Positions 19,784 through 30,745 of a DNA stretch of 64,000 nucleotides are shown here, piece by piece. The DNA comes from Desulfobacterales bacterium (lineage in GTDB: Bacteria > Desulfobacterota > Desulfobacteria > Desulfobacterales > JANQIE01). Both the position numbers and the translations under genes were made by a program. Location of the stretch: NCBI GenBank assembly GCA_028282295.1, contig JANQIE010000081.1:1-64000 (forward strand), read 5' to 3'. Position 1 is the stretch's first letter, and every line of letters starts with the position of its first letter. The notes under the pieces were generated by a model. It did not search any database. It was not told the origin of the DNA and was given only the letters and a program-made list of their open reading frames with translations.

Positions 19784-21856
19784 ATGAAAGATTTAAATGA
19801 TCAACAGGATGAAATTTCGGAAATTCTGGTAGTCGACGATACGCTCGACAGCCTGAAGTTGCTGGTCGCGGCGTTGAGTAGTCAGGGATATAAGATCAGG
19901 CCGGCCACCAGCGGCCGCTTGGCCCTTGAATCGGTTGCCAACAAGGTGCCCGATCTGATTCTGCTGGATGTAAAGATGCCGGATATGGACGGCTATGAAG
20001 TCTGCCGACGCTTAAAAACCCGTGACGCCGTGCGGTCGATCCCGGTAATTTTCCTCAGTGCCATGGGCCAGGCGATTGACAAGGTCAAAGCCTTTGAAGT
20101 GGGTGGGGTCGACTATGTCACCAAACCGTTTCAGGTTGAGGAAGTGCTGGTGCGCGTTAAAACCCACTTGAGTTTGAAACGCATGCAGATCGCCCTGAAA
20201 CGGTCCCATGATGCACTGGAAGAGCGTGTGCGTCAGCGTACCTTGGAACTGGAAACCGCCAACGAAAAGCTGAAGCAGGAGGTTGCCCACCGCAAAAAGG
20301 CGCAAAAAGCGTTGCAAAAGGAAAGGGAACGCTTGAACGTGACGCTGCGTTCCATTGGCGACGGGGTCATCACAACGGATATCGACGGCCGGGTTGTCCT
20401 GATCAATGAAGTGGCCGAGATGCTGACCGGCTGGTCGCAATCAGAGGCCGCCGGATGCATGCTGGATGAGGTGTTCCACATTATAAACGAGCACACCGGT
20501 CGACGCTGCGCAAATCCCGCCACCAAGGTTCTGGAAACCGATGGGATTGTCGGCCTGGCCAACGATACGGTTTTGGTGGCGCGGGATGGGACCAGGAAAA
20601 TCATTGCCGACAGTGGGGCGCCCATACGGGATATCAACGGCACGACCATCGGCGTTGTCATCGTTTTCAGGGATATCACCGAAAAAATCAAACTGGAAAC
20701 CGAACTGCAACACGCCCACAAAATGGAGGCCATCGGGAATCTGGCCGGCGGCATAGCACACGAATTCAACAATGTGCTCGGGATCATCATCGGCAACGTA
20801 GAGCTGGCGATTGAAGATCTGGAGCAATGGCATCCGGTCACTGAGAATCTGAGTGAAATCAAACTGGCCAGTCTGCGAGCCAAGGATGTGGTCAAACAGT
20901 TACTCAGCTTCAGCCGCAAGATGGATATCAAACGTGAACCGGTCGATATCCGGATTATTGTCAAGGAAACGCTCAAACTGCTGAAAGCATCCCTGCCTTC
21001 CAGTATTCAGGTGCGGGAAAATTTACCCGAGGCTGTCGATACGGTTGTGGCCGATCCCACCCAGATTCATCAACTGTTGATCAACCTGTGCACCAATGCC
21101 GCCCATGCCATGGGTGAAAACGGCGGTAGCTTGACGATTGAATTGAGCAATGTGACCCTCGATTTTACCGCCGCGTCCAAACACCCTGATTTAAAGCCGG
21201 GAGATTACGTCCGCTTCAGTGTCAGCGACACCGGGCACGGCATTCCCGTGAATCTGTTGGATAAAATATTCGACCCGTATTTTACCACCAAAGATGTGAC
21301 CCAGGGCACCGGCATGGGGCTGGCGGTGGTGCATGGTATCGTAAAAACGCACAACGGCGCCATCGACGTTGCCAGTAACGTCGGTATGGGCACGGCGTTT
21401 CACATTTACTTTCCGGCCAGCAAGGAAAAGGCGCGCCTTGAAGTGCGCACCGCTAAAAAAGGTCCCACCGGTTCTGAAAAAATACTACTGGTCGATGATG
21501 AAATCTCAATCGTCAATGTTTGCCGCCGGAATCTGGAACGATTGGGCTACACGGTATCGTCGGAAACCGATCCGGTTCGAATCATCGAGCGGTTTCGCTC
21601 AACGCCCTATGCGTACGACCTGGTCATTTTGGATATGACGATGCCGCGATTGACCGGAGACCGGTTGGCTCAGGAACTTTTGAAAATACGTCCCGACATA
21701 CCGATTGTTATCTGCACAGGGTTCAGTGAAAAGCTTACACCGGAAAAAGTCAGACAATTGGGAATCAAAGGGCTGATGACCAAGCCGATCGAAAGGGACG
21801 ATCTTGCCGACACCGTGCGCAAGGTTCTCGATGACACCAAGGTTGCGATCCATTGA
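19784..21856 (+). CDS. REC-PAS-histidine kinase-REC hybrid regulator
   Basis: N-terminal REC (DLILLDVKMPDMDGYE), PAS, H-box GGIAHEFNNVLGII, HATPase, C-terminal REC (LVILDMTMPRLTG). Confidence 0.88.
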   Translation: MKDLNDQQDEISEILVVDDTLDSLKLLVAALSSQGYKIRPATSGRLALESVANKVPDLILLDVKMPDMDGYEVCRRLKTRDAVRSIPVIFLSAMGQAIDKVKAFEVGGVDYVTKPFQVEEVLVRVKTHLSLKRMQIALKRSHDALEERVRQRTLELETANEKLKQEVAHRKKAQKALQKERERLNVTLRSIGDGVITTDIDGRVVLINEVAEMLTGWSQSEAAGCMLDEVFHIINEHTGRRCANPATKVLETDGIVGLANDTVLVARDGTRKIIADSGAPIRDINGTTIGVVIVFRDITEKIKLETELQHAHKMEAIGNLAGGIAHEFNNVLGIIIGNVELAIEDLEQWHPVTENLSEIKLASLRAKDVVKQLLSFSRKMDIKREPVDIRIIVKETLKLLKASLPSSIQVRENLPEAVDTVVADPTQIHQLLINLCTNAAHAMGENGGSLTIELSNVTLDFTAASKHPDLKPGDYVRFSVSDTGHGIPVNLLDKIFDPYFTTKDVTQGTGMGLAVVHGIVKTHNGAIDVASNVGMGTAFHIYFPASKEKARLEVRTAKKGPTGSEKILLVDDEISIVNVCRRNLERLGYTVSSETDPVRIIERFRSTPYAYDLVILDMTMPRLTGDRLAQELLKIRPDIPIVICTGFSEKLTPEKVRQLGIKGLMTKPIERDDLADTVRKVLDDTKVAIH

Positions 21857-21891
21857 ACGGCGCCTGGCGGTGTTGCGGTCGTACTGATGCC

Positions 21892-21920
21892 AAAAAAAAA
21901 GCCCATCCGAAGATGGGCTG
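21892..21920 (-). terminator. Intrinsic terminator downstream of tRNA-Ser genes
   Basis: GCCCATC-CGAA-GATGGGC hairpin followed on minus strand by T9. Confidence 0.75.
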
Positions 21921-21931
21921 CGAAACCGGAA

Positions 21932-22024
21932 TGGCGGAGAGAGAGGGATTCGAACCCTCGGTGGAAGTTTCCCCCCACACTCGCTTAGCAGGCGAGCGCC
22001 TTCAGCCGACTCGGCCATCTCTCC
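21932..22024 (-). tRNA. tRNA-Ser (anticodon GCT)
   Basis: Cloverleaf GGAGAGATGGCCGAGTCGGCTGAAGGCGCTCGCCTGCTAAGCGAG...GGTTCGAATCCCTCTCTCTCCGCCA with long variable arm and encoded CCA. Confidence 0.93.
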
Positions 22025-22076
22025 GTATTTGAAATTGAAATTTACTGCTCGTTGCTTGCCCTCAAGCAATAAAGGG

Positions 22077-22162
22077 TGGCGGAGGGAGTAGGATTCGAAC
22101 CCACGGAGCTTTCGCTCAACGGTTTTCAAGACCGCCGCCTTCAACCACTCGGCCATCCCTCC
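22077..22162 (-). tRNA. tRNA-Ser (anticodon TGA)
   Basis: GGAGGGATGGCCGAGTGGTTGAAGGCGGCGGTCTTGAAAACCG...GGGTTCGAATCCTACTCCCTCCGCCA. Confidence 0.93.
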
Positions 22163-22333
22163 CTCAAAAATAAAATTTGTCCATATCACCGTCCCGGTGA
22201 CAGGTCAATATTTTTATCAAATCCGGCTTGGTTGGTGTCCACCCGGCATTGGTTATTGACACGAACGGCCATTTATGGTTACCCATCATGAACATTTCAG
22301 CCGACCCGACCGGTCGATCAAGGAGAATGCCGA

Positions 22334-22804
22334 ATGAAGCAAAAATACCAGATCATCAAAGATAAATCCAAGAACTCTCTAGTTGTTAAAGAATTCGCCG
22401 AGCTAGACAAGGATGTCCTGTCGTTATTGTGTGCGGAGAAGTATGCGCTGGATGCCATTGAAACAGCCTGCGCATTGGGCCGGGAAAAGCTTATCACGGC
22501 GCTGCGAACGGCCAATATGTATCCCTCCACTTACTACGCAAATCAAATAGCGGCGGCCGTTGCGAATCTTTGTCAGGATGAGGGCATGGATATGACGGAA
22601 TTTTTTTGCAATGATATGGATTTTTTGTCGCACGAGCGCGATCAAGCCGCCCTGGCCGAAGCGACCGAATCCGATGATGAAACCCCGGACATTGATGACA
22701 TGCTGGAAGACGACCTCGAAAAAAATGCCGACCAGCCGGATGAGGCGAGTAAGGTGAAGACTGCTGGCGACGATGCCAAACGAACCGATAAAGACGCGGA
22801 TTGA
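22334..22804 (+). CDS. Hypothetical protein with acidic C-terminus
   Basis: Open frame with RBS-like aaggagaatgccga; no family recognised. Confidence 0.6.
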   Translation: MKQKYQIIKDKSKNSLVVKEFAELDKDVLSLLCAEKYALDAIETACALGREKLITALRTANMYPSTYYANQIAAAVANLCQDEGMDMTEFFCNDMDFLSHERDQAALAEATESDDETPDIDDMLEDDLEKNADQPDEASKVKTAGDDAKRTDKDAD

Positions 22805-22966
22805 GCGTTGTCAATCCGATTTCATACCATCCTGATCCACCCACCCTGTGTCGTAATTTGACCCTATCCATAATTTGGGGTACGCTATAAACCGAATACT
22901 GGCGATGTCGTGCCTTGGCGTCGCCGGTCTGATTCGAAATGTCATGGATGTGACCGGCCCTGTCTT

Positions 22967-23021
22967 GTGTCCATCCGGCAATAGCATCTCCGGGCCCGTG
23001 ACGGCATTTACGGATGGGCAC
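22967..23021. repeat. Short copy of TGTCCATCCGG-type inverted repeat element
   Basis: TGTCCATCCGGCAATAG ... TTTACGGATGGGCAC terminal inverted repeats. Confidence 0.5.
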
Positions 23022-23077
23022 GCCCTAACATTGGGGGTTGCCCTTTGCCGATCGGCTCGCATTGTGATTATGCGACA

Positions 23078-26000
23078 ATGACGCTGTCTATCAATCCAGC
23101 CAAATTTTATCCTCCCGGCTTGCCCGCGATTATAGAGCGCCGACATCTGTTGGATCGCCTGGGTGACAATCGCGACAAACAACTAGTATTTGTTATCGGC
23201 CAGGCGGCCCAGGGCAAATCGACCCTGGTTGCATCGCATTTGGCGAACTGCCGTACGTCGGTGGCTTGGCTTCATTTGGATGCCACCGACGGCGATGCGG
23301 TGAATTTTTACTATTTGATGATTCACGCCATCCAGCACGCCGCCAGCCTTAACGATTTAACCGCCTTTTTGAATTATCCTTCCATGACACTGGGGCCGCG
23401 TGAGGAGATTTTACGCTACCACGAATGGCTCCAGACGGTGTTTGCATTGGTTCCGGACACACTGGATATTGTTTTGGACGGCATCGACCAATTGACTTCG
23501 AATTGCTCGGCCATGACATTTGTGCGAAGAATCATCGCCGAATTGCCGGCCCATGTCCGGGTCATCATCCTGGGGCGCGAAGCTCCGCCTTTGGGGGTGC
23601 AGCAATTGAAAATGCGCCGGGCGGCGCTGGTCATTGAAAATAATGAGTTGGCGTTTTCACCTGGTGAAGTGCGCGCTTTTTTTCAAAAAATACACGGCCT
23701 GGCTTTGACGGAAGCCCGCTTAAAGTGCATTTGCCGCCTCACCGACGGCTGGGTCGGCGGAGTGGTGTTGCTGGCCGAAGCGCTCCATCGTCTGCCGTCA
23801 GAGGAGCGGGCACGCTATTTCGACGAGTTGCCCGAAAAACTATCCCAGGAAGTATTTGCCTATTTTTCGGAAGAAATTTTAGCAGCACAACCCGACCGGA
23901 TCCAAAACTTACTGATCAAGGCCTCCGTTTTTGAAACCATCGATCCGGCGTTTATGCGACAGTTGGCGCCCGATGAAAATCCGGCGCGGATATTCAGCGA
24001 ACTGGTCCGCCGCAATCTATTCATTCAGACGGTGCATGACACCGCCAAAGGGCGCATGTTTCGGTTCAATCAACTGTTTCGTGATTTTTTGACCCAAAAA
24101 CGCAACAGCACGATGGACGTTGACGCGCAACGCAGTTTGTTGTTGGCAGCAGCGCAGCTTTACGAGCAGTATGATCAGAAGCATGACAGTGTCCGGTTTT
24201 ACCTGCAGGCGCGTGAGTTTCGCCATGCGGCCGCCTTGATAGCCCAGGTCGGTTCGGCGATGCTCAAACAAGGACGCCTGGCCGAATTGGGCCGCTGGGT
24301 CGAGGCCCTGCCGGCCGAAGTAGTGGCGTCCGATCCCTGGTTGCTGTTCTATCGGGCCATGGCGCAACGCATTTCCGGTGGCCGGCAAAACATCGTTACC
24401 TTGCAACAGGCCCTCGAATTGTTCAAATTACAAGGCGATCGGTGCGGGCACATATTGGCGCTGGCCTATTTGATCGAGGCTTCGATTTTTTTGGGCCATC
24501 ATCCGGTGCCGTTGCGCCAATGGCTTGAAGAAGCCGAAACCATGCTGCAATCGTTAAAAACCGATCAGGCTGAATGCCCCGAAAGTGTGGTGTTGTCCTT
24601 GCAAATCGGATTCGGCCACATCGCCGGTGACGGGGATCTGCAAAAAGGCATCGCGGCCTGTCGGAGTGCTTCCTGGATGGCCGCCCAACAGAAAGATACG
24701 GGGCTGCAGATAAACGCCACGATCGTTTCGATACTAGGGTTGGTGTCGGCCGGCGAGTTTTCCAAAGCGAACAAAGCCCTGGCCCAAATCGGCCGCTTGA
24801 TCGGCAAGCGGGGTTATCCCGAATTCCGGGCGCTGCAAAATCTGGTCAAACTTAAGTTGGCCATGGTTACGGGCGACATCGACGCCGGTGAGCGCTACCT
24901 GGCGCTGTCGCAAACAGATGTTGAAACCTACGGTTTGCTCTTTTTGTATCCCATGTGGGTCGATGCCGCGGCCATGTTGAGAATTTACCAGGGCCGGCAT
25001 AATGCGGCCGAACAAATGGCAACCCATTTGTCGGATCTGGCGATCCTGTCCAACAGTCTCTATTACGAGGGCCTGTCCAAACGGATAGTAGGAAAAAGCG
25101 CCTATTTCCAGGGACGCTTTGAAGAGGCCCGGGAGCACACCCGTTCGGCCCTGACCGCATTGCGTGAAGCCGGACGCCGCAATATGAATTACTACCGGAT
25201 CCGCAATTTGTTGGGGCTGATTTACCTGCATGCCGGTGACTATCAACCGGCTGAGCGTGAACTGCTGGCGGTTCAGGACTACTATACCAACTCCGGTAGC
25301 CTGGTGTCGAAAACCGGCGCGCATCTTGCGCTGGGCTTGCTGTATCGCCAAATGGGCAACGACCGGCAAGCAGCCGGTCATTTGCAGGAAGGGCTGACCA
25401 TCGCCAGACAAAAAGGATACGGCCACCTGCCGGTGATGCAACCGGAAGACTTTGCCCGCTGTTGCCTGGCGGCGGTGGAGATGGCACTGCCCGACGTGTG
25501 CGGATTCGCCCTGCACCTGTTGGCCACCCGTCTGGCCGATGCGGTGGCAGCGGAATTAAAAGCCCGAAGTGACAGCACCGATGTGCCCCGTCGTCAGGTT
25601 GCAAGACAGGTCAGCCAAGCCATTTACCGGGCCAATTTGCCTTTTTTTCGAATTCAAACCCTGGGCGCCTTTAGTGTCCGGCGGTCCACCGAACCCGATG
25701 ATGAGTTCAACTGGGAAGGCCACCGCCCCCGGGCTTTATTGAAGGCGATCCTGGTCCAGGGCGGCCGCGACGTGCCCAAGGAAAACCTGCTCGCCGCCCT
25801 GTGGCCGGACAGCTCTGTGCGGGCGGCGGAAAAAACCTTTAAAGTCAATCTGCACCGCTTGCGCAAACTGCTGGAGCCGCAATTGAATGCCGCCTATGGT
25901 TCGGCCTACCTCCATTTGAGAGACAATTGCGTTTCCCTGGACCCCGAGCTTGTCCGTGTTGACATGATCGATTATCTGACGTTGTTTAGCACCGGCAGGC

Positions 26001-26419
26001 AAGCGGACAATCGGGGCGACCATAAAGGCGCGCTGACATGTTTTCAACAAGCGGCCGATCTTTATCAAGGTGATTTTTTACCGGATGAGCCGTCTGCAAA
26101 AGACTGTGATTTGAAACGCTCCCTGCTCAAGGAAAAACAGATCGTTTTGCTCAGCCGCATGGGTGAACTGTATGAAAGTCGCGGCGCGATACGCAAAGCC
26201 ACGGCGTGTTATAAAAAAATGGCGCTTATCGATCCGCTGCTGGAAAACGCCTATCAAAAACAGATGACCATCTACCTGAACCGGGGAATGCCGAACGCCG
26301 GATTAAAAGTTTTTGAACAGTGCCGCAATGTGTTGATCGCTGAAATCGGTGCCCCACCGGGATTGGTGACCATGGCCATTTACAAAAAACTTTGCGATGC
26401 CGCCCGGCGGGTGGAATAA
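23078..26419 (+). CDS. Large MalT-like STAND ATPase/TPR regulator with C-terminal SARP-type wHTH and BTAD domain
   Basis: P-loop GQAAQGKS, TPR-like middle, C-terminal FRIQTLGAFSVRR...WEGHRPRALLKAIL...AAEKTFKVNLHRLRKLLE and BTAD; start within 23045-23078 uncertain. Confidence 0.8.
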   Translation: MTLSINPAKFYPPGLPAIIERRHLLDRLGDNRDKQLVFVIGQAAQGKSTLVASHLANCRTSVAWLHLDATDGDAVNFYYLMIHAIQHAASLNDLTAFLNYPSMTLGPREEILRYHEWLQTVFALVPDTLDIVLDGIDQLTSNCSAMTFVRRIIAELPAHVRVIILGREAPPLGVQQLKMRRAALVIENNELAFSPGEVRAFFQKIHGLALTEARLKCICRLTDGWVGGVVLLAEALHRLPSEERARYFDELPEKLSQEVFAYFSEEILAAQPDRIQNLLIKASVFETIDPAFMRQLAPDENPARIFSELVRRNLFIQTVHDTAKGRMFRFNQLFRDFLTQKRNSTMDVDAQRSLLLAAAQLYEQYDQKHDSVRFYLQAREFRHAAALIAQVGSAMLKQGRLAELGRWVEALPAEVVASDPWLLFYRAMAQRISGGRQNIVTLQQALELFKLQGDRCGHILALAYLIEASIFLGHHPVPLRQWLEEAETMLQSLKTDQAECPESVVLSLQIGFGHIAGDGDLQKGIAACRSASWMAAQQKDTGLQINATIVSILGLVSAGEFSKANKALAQIGRLIGKRGYPEFRALQNLVKLKLAMVTGDIDAGERYLALSQTDVETYGLLFLYPMWVDAAAMLRIYQGRHNAAEQMATHLSDLAILSNSLYYEGLSKRIVGKSAYFQGRFEEAREHTRSALTALREAGRRNMNYYRIRNLLGLIYLHAGDYQPAERELLAVQDYYTNSGSLVSKTGAHLALGLLYRQMGNDRQAAGHLQEGLTIARQKGYGHLPVMQPEDFARCCLAAVEMALPDVCGFALHLLATRLADAVAAELKARSDSTDVPRRQVARQVSQAIYRANLPFFRIQTLGAFSVRRSTEPDDEFNWEGHRPRALLKAILVQGGRDVPKENLLAALWPDSSVRAAEKTFKVNLHRLRKLLEPQLNAAYGSAYLHLRDNCVSLDPELVRVDMIDYLTLFSTGRQADNRGDHKGALTCFQQAADLYQGDFLPDEPSAKDCDLKRSLLKEKQIVLLSRMGELYESRGAIRKATACYKKMALIDPLLENAYQKQMTIYLNRGMPNAGLKVFEQCRNVLIAEIGAPPGLVTMAIYKKLCDAARRVE

Positions 26420-26764
26420 ATTTGTAACGTAAGCCCCATGTTCGGGTTACAAAATGATATATTGGATCCCCTAATTTTGAGGGCCTATTTTTATTTATTT
26501 GATACTACTGGTTAAATCCATATTTAAGCCCTTCTTGTAACCCCTTGGTTTTGTAACCCTCATGTAACCCCGCCTGTGATATAAGCTTTGAGTAACAGCT
26601 CTTCGCGATACTGTCCGTGCTTGGGCGCTTTTTCAGTTGACCGTGTTTCCCAACCGCCGATTGGCACCCGTGACAAGCACAAGGTCTTGGCAGTCTGCTT
26701 CCCCGGTTTCGGCCGGATTGAAGGAGGGCATGATGATCCATCATTTACCAAGGAGGTGGCCTGT

Positions 26765-29700
26765 ATGGAATTAACACGTCGGGGTTTTATCAAAATTTCC
26801 GGTGCCACGGCGGCAGGTCTTGCGGTCAGCGGGCTGGGCGTTGATTTAAAGCCGGTCAAGTCCCATGCGCAAATGCTCAAGACCAAGTACGCCAAGGAGA
26901 CCACGACCATCTGTCCGTATTGCGCGGTCGGTTGCGGCGCGATTGTGCATACCAGCAAGCGGGGCGATGGCCGGGTGATGAACATCGAGGGCGACCCGGA
27001 TCATGTGATCAACAGGGGCAGCCTTTGCGCCAAAGGGGCCGGGCTCAAGCAACTGGTGGAAAACGAAAACCGGTTGACCGTGCCGATGTATCGCGCTCCC
27101 TATTCGGACAAATGGCAGACCGTATCCTGGGATTGGGCCTTGGAAAAAATAGCCAAACGCGTCAAGGCGACCCGCGATCAAACATTCAGTGCCCAAAACG
27201 CCGCCGGGCAGCAGGTCAACCGTTGCGAGGGGATCGCCTCGGTAGGCAGCGCAGCGCTGGACAACGAAGAGTGCTGGCTTTACCAAACGTTGTTGCGCGC
27301 CCTGGGCCTGGTGTACATCGAACACCAGGCGCGTATCTGACACAGCGCTACGGTTGCGGCTCTGGCAGAGTCGTTCGGACGCGGCGCGATGACCAATCAC
27401 TGGATCGATATCAAGAACAGCGACTGCATTTTAGTCATGGGCAGCAACGCTGCCGAAAACCACCCCATTTCTTTTAAATACGTCAATGAGGCCATGGCCC
27501 ACGGCGCCACGCTGATCAGCGTCGATCCGCGTTTTACGCGCACATCGGCACGCGCCGACATTTATGCCCCCCTGCGTAGCGGCACCGATATCGCTTTTTT
27601 GGGCGGCATGATCAAATATATTCTCGACAACGACCTTTACCACGCCGAATATGTGGCCGACTACACCAATGCCTCTTTTATCGTCGGCAAAGCCTACAAG
27701 TTCAAAAACGGACTTTTTGCCGGTTACGACGCCAAAAAGCGCAAGTACGACAAATCCAGGTGGGCTTTTGCCAAGGACGGCACCGGTGTGCCCCAAATGG
27801 ACCGCAGCCTGAAACACAAACGCAGTGTGTTTCAGCTCATGAAAAAACACTACCGTCGCTACAACATCAAACTGGTCTCGCAGATCACCGGTACCCCGGA
27901 AGCCGATCTGCGCAAAATTTACAAAACCTACGCCGCCACCGGCAAACGCGGCAAGGCGGCCACCATCATGTACGCCATGGGCTGGACTCAGCATACCACC
28001 GGGGTGCAGAACATTCGTGCCATGGCGATCATCCAGCTTTTACTGGGCAACATGGGTGTGGCCGGCGGCGGCGTGAACGCGTTGCGCGGCGAATCGAACG
28101 TGCAAGGCTCCACGGACCATTGTCTGCTGTGGCACATCTGGCCCGGCTACCTGGCCACCCCCAGCACCAAGTGGCCCAAGCTGCAGGACTACCTCAAGCG
28201 CCGTCCGCAGAGCAAGGATCCCCTGTCGGCCAACTGGTGGCAGAACGAACCCAAATACATGGTCAGCATCCTCAAGTCGCTTTTCGGCGACAATGCCTCG
28301 GCAGCCAACGACTTTGGTTACGACTGGGTACCCAAGGTCGATGCCGGCACCCACTACTCCTGGCTCGACCTGTTCGACGAAATGTACAAAGGGACCTTCA
28401 AAGGCTTTTTTGCCTGGGGCCAAAACCCGGCTTGCAGCGGCGCCAATGCGGGGAAAAACCGCAAGGCTTTTGAAAAACTCGACTGGATGGTCAACGTCAA
28501 CCTGTTCGGGAACGAAACCGGCTCGTTCTGGAAAGCGCCGGGAGTTGATCCGGCCAAAATCAAAACCGAGGTCTTCATGCTGCCGGCGGCGGTGTCGGTG
28601 GAAAAAGAAGGCAGTATCACTAACAGCGGCCGTTGGATGCAATGGCGCTACCAGGGACCCAAACCGATGGGCGACAGCCGTCCCGACGGCGACATTATCA
28701 TGGAATTGGGTCACAAGATCATCGAACTTTATAAAAAGGAGGGCGGCACCTTCACCCAGCCGTTGACCAACCTGAAGTGGGACTATCTCACGGCCGGGCA
28801 GTATGATCCGCACAAGGTAGCCAAACAGATCAACGGCTATTTTCTCAAGGACGTCACCCTCAAGGGCAAAACGTACCGCAAGGGCAGCCTGGTGCCCAGC
28901 TTCGCTTTCTTGCAGGCGGACGGCTCCACCAGTTCCGGCAACTGGCTGTATTGCAACAGCTACACGGAAAAGGGCAACATGGCCGCCCGGCGCAGCCACA
29001 AGGACGCGGTCAACGGCATCGGTCTGTATCCCCAGTTTGCCTGGTGCTGGCCGGTCAACCGGCGCATCATTTACAACCGCGCCTCGGTCGATGTGACCGG
29101 ACAACCCTGGGATCACAAAGACTGGGTGATCCGCTTTGTCGGCGAAGCCAAGGCAGGCAAATATGTGTCCAAAAAATGGATCGGCGATGTGCCCGACGGC
29201 GGCTGGTACCCGTTGCGCAACCCGGACGGATCGGCCCGCGCGGACGCCAAGCACCCGTTTATCATGCGGCCCCATGGTCATGCCCAGATCTTCGGACCGG
29301 GACGCGCCGACGGGCCCTTACCCGAGCACTACGAGCCCCTGGAATGCCCGGTGGAGCGTAATTTCATGAATCCTCAGTACATCAACCCGACCGCGCCGGT
29401 ATACAAAGCCGACACTGATGCCTTTGCCACGTGTGATCCGCGCTTCCCCTACGTAGCCACCACCTACCGGGTGGTCGAACACTGGCAGACCGGCGTCATG
29501 ACCCGGCCGCAATCCTGGCTCATGGAGGCTCAGCCCCAGGTGTTTGTCGAAATGAGCGAACAACTGGCCAAGCTGCGGGGCATCAAAAACGGACAGCGCG
29601 TGAAGGTGTCTTCGGCCCGTGGCGCGTTGGAGGCCACGGCCATTGTCACCAAACGTCTGCAGCCGTTCAGGATATCCGGCACAACGGTCCATCAGGTCGG

Positions 29701-29839
29701 CATTCCCTGGCATTTTGGCTGGCGCTGGCCGCAATCCGGCGCCGAAGAAAGTGCGAATCTGCTGACACCGGCGGTTGGTGACCCGAATACACGGATTCCT
29801 GAAACCAAGGCCTTTATGGTCAATGTAACCCGGACATAA
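26765..29839 (+). CDS. fdhA: Selenocysteine-containing formate dehydrogenase alpha subunit, Tat-exported
   Basis: MELTRRGFIKISGATAAG Tat signal; CPYCAVGCG Fe-S motif; in-frame TGA 27338-27340 gives VYIEHQARIUHSATVAALAESFGRGAMTNHW. Confidence 0.95.
27358..27372 (+). promoter_or_regulatory. Bacterial SECIS-like hairpin in fdhA
   Basis: GGCTCT-GGC-AGAGTC hairpin (one G.U) with GG in loop at +24/25 after UGA. Confidence 0.65.
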
Positions 29840-29854
29840 AGGAGGTGGGCTAAA

Positions 29855-30580
29855 ATGGATACGACAATTTTTATCGATACCACCCTGTGCACCGCCTGTC
29901 GGGGTTGCCAGGTCGCCTGCAAACAATGGCACGATCTGCCGGCGGAAAAAACCGTCAACCGCGGTACCTACCAGAATCCCGCCGACCTGTCCTTCAACAC
30001 CTACAAGCTCGTGCGGATGAGTGAACAGATGGTCGACGGCAAGTTGCACTGGCTCTTTTTTCCGGATCAATGCCGCCATTGTCTCGAACCGCCGTGCCGG
30101 GACACGGCCGATGACGCACGCGCCATTTTCACCGACGACGCCACCGGAGCGGTGATTTATACCGCCAACACCCGGAATCTGGACGCCGCCGAGGTCATTG
30201 AATCATGCCCCTATGACGTGCCGCGGCGCTCTGCCGACGGTACGTTGGCAAAATGCGACTTATGCTATGATCGTGTACAAAATGGTCTGGCCCCGGCCTG
30301 CGTCAAGGTCTGCGGAACAGGTGCCATGAATTTCGGGGCCCGTAAAGATATGCTCAGCCTGGCTGAAAAACGGCTGAAAACCGTGCAGGCGAAATTTCCA
30401 AACGCAGCGCTGCTCGATCCCGGCGACGTCCGGGTGATTTATCTGGTTGCCCATGATCCGGGCCTTTACCATAAGAACGCCGTCGCGGCGGTTCGCTCTC
30501 CGGTTCATATGACACGCAAAATGGCGTTGCGTCAAATGCTGCGGCCATTTAACCGCAAAGCCGTTCGGTTTCCGGTTTAA
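29855..30580 (+). CDS. fdhB: Formate dehydrogenase iron-sulfur (beta) subunit
   Basis: 4Fe-4S Cys motifs CTACRGCQVACKQW, CRHCLEPPC, CDLCYDRV; directly follows fdhA. Confidence 0.9.
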   Translation: MDTTIFIDTTLCTACRGCQVACKQWHDLPAEKTVNRGTYQNPADLSFNTYKLVRMSEQMVDGKLHWLFFPDQCRHCLEPPCRDTADDARAIFTDDATGAVIYTANTRNLDAAEVIESCPYDVPRRSADGTLAKCDLCYDRVQNGLAPACVKVCGTGAMNFGARKDMLSLAEKRLKTVQAKFPNAALLDPGDVRVIYLVAHDPGLYHKNAVAAVRSPVHMTRKMALRQMLRPFNRKAVRFPV

Positions 30581-30623
30581 ATTTGATTCATGATTTGCGT
30601 GGCCTTTGAGGCTGCGCAATCCC

Positions 30624-30661
30624 AGGGGAGAAGATGGGGCGGTCTTCTCCCCTTTTTTTTT
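30624..30661 (+). terminator. Intrinsic terminator after fdhAB
   Basis: AGGGGAGAAGA-tggggcgg-TCTTCTCCCCT followed by T-tract. Confidence 0.8.
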
Positions 30662-30745
30662 GCGCGAGCCCTTGGCTCAGACAAACGATTCGGAATAGAC
30701 TGCAATGAGTCTTGCCCCCAAAAGAATGTACGGAGGAAAAAACCG

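Noticed and set aside
27389-29839. Formate dehydrogenase as two separate ORFs
   Set aside because: UGA sits exactly at the known Sec site of FdhA; treated as one gene.
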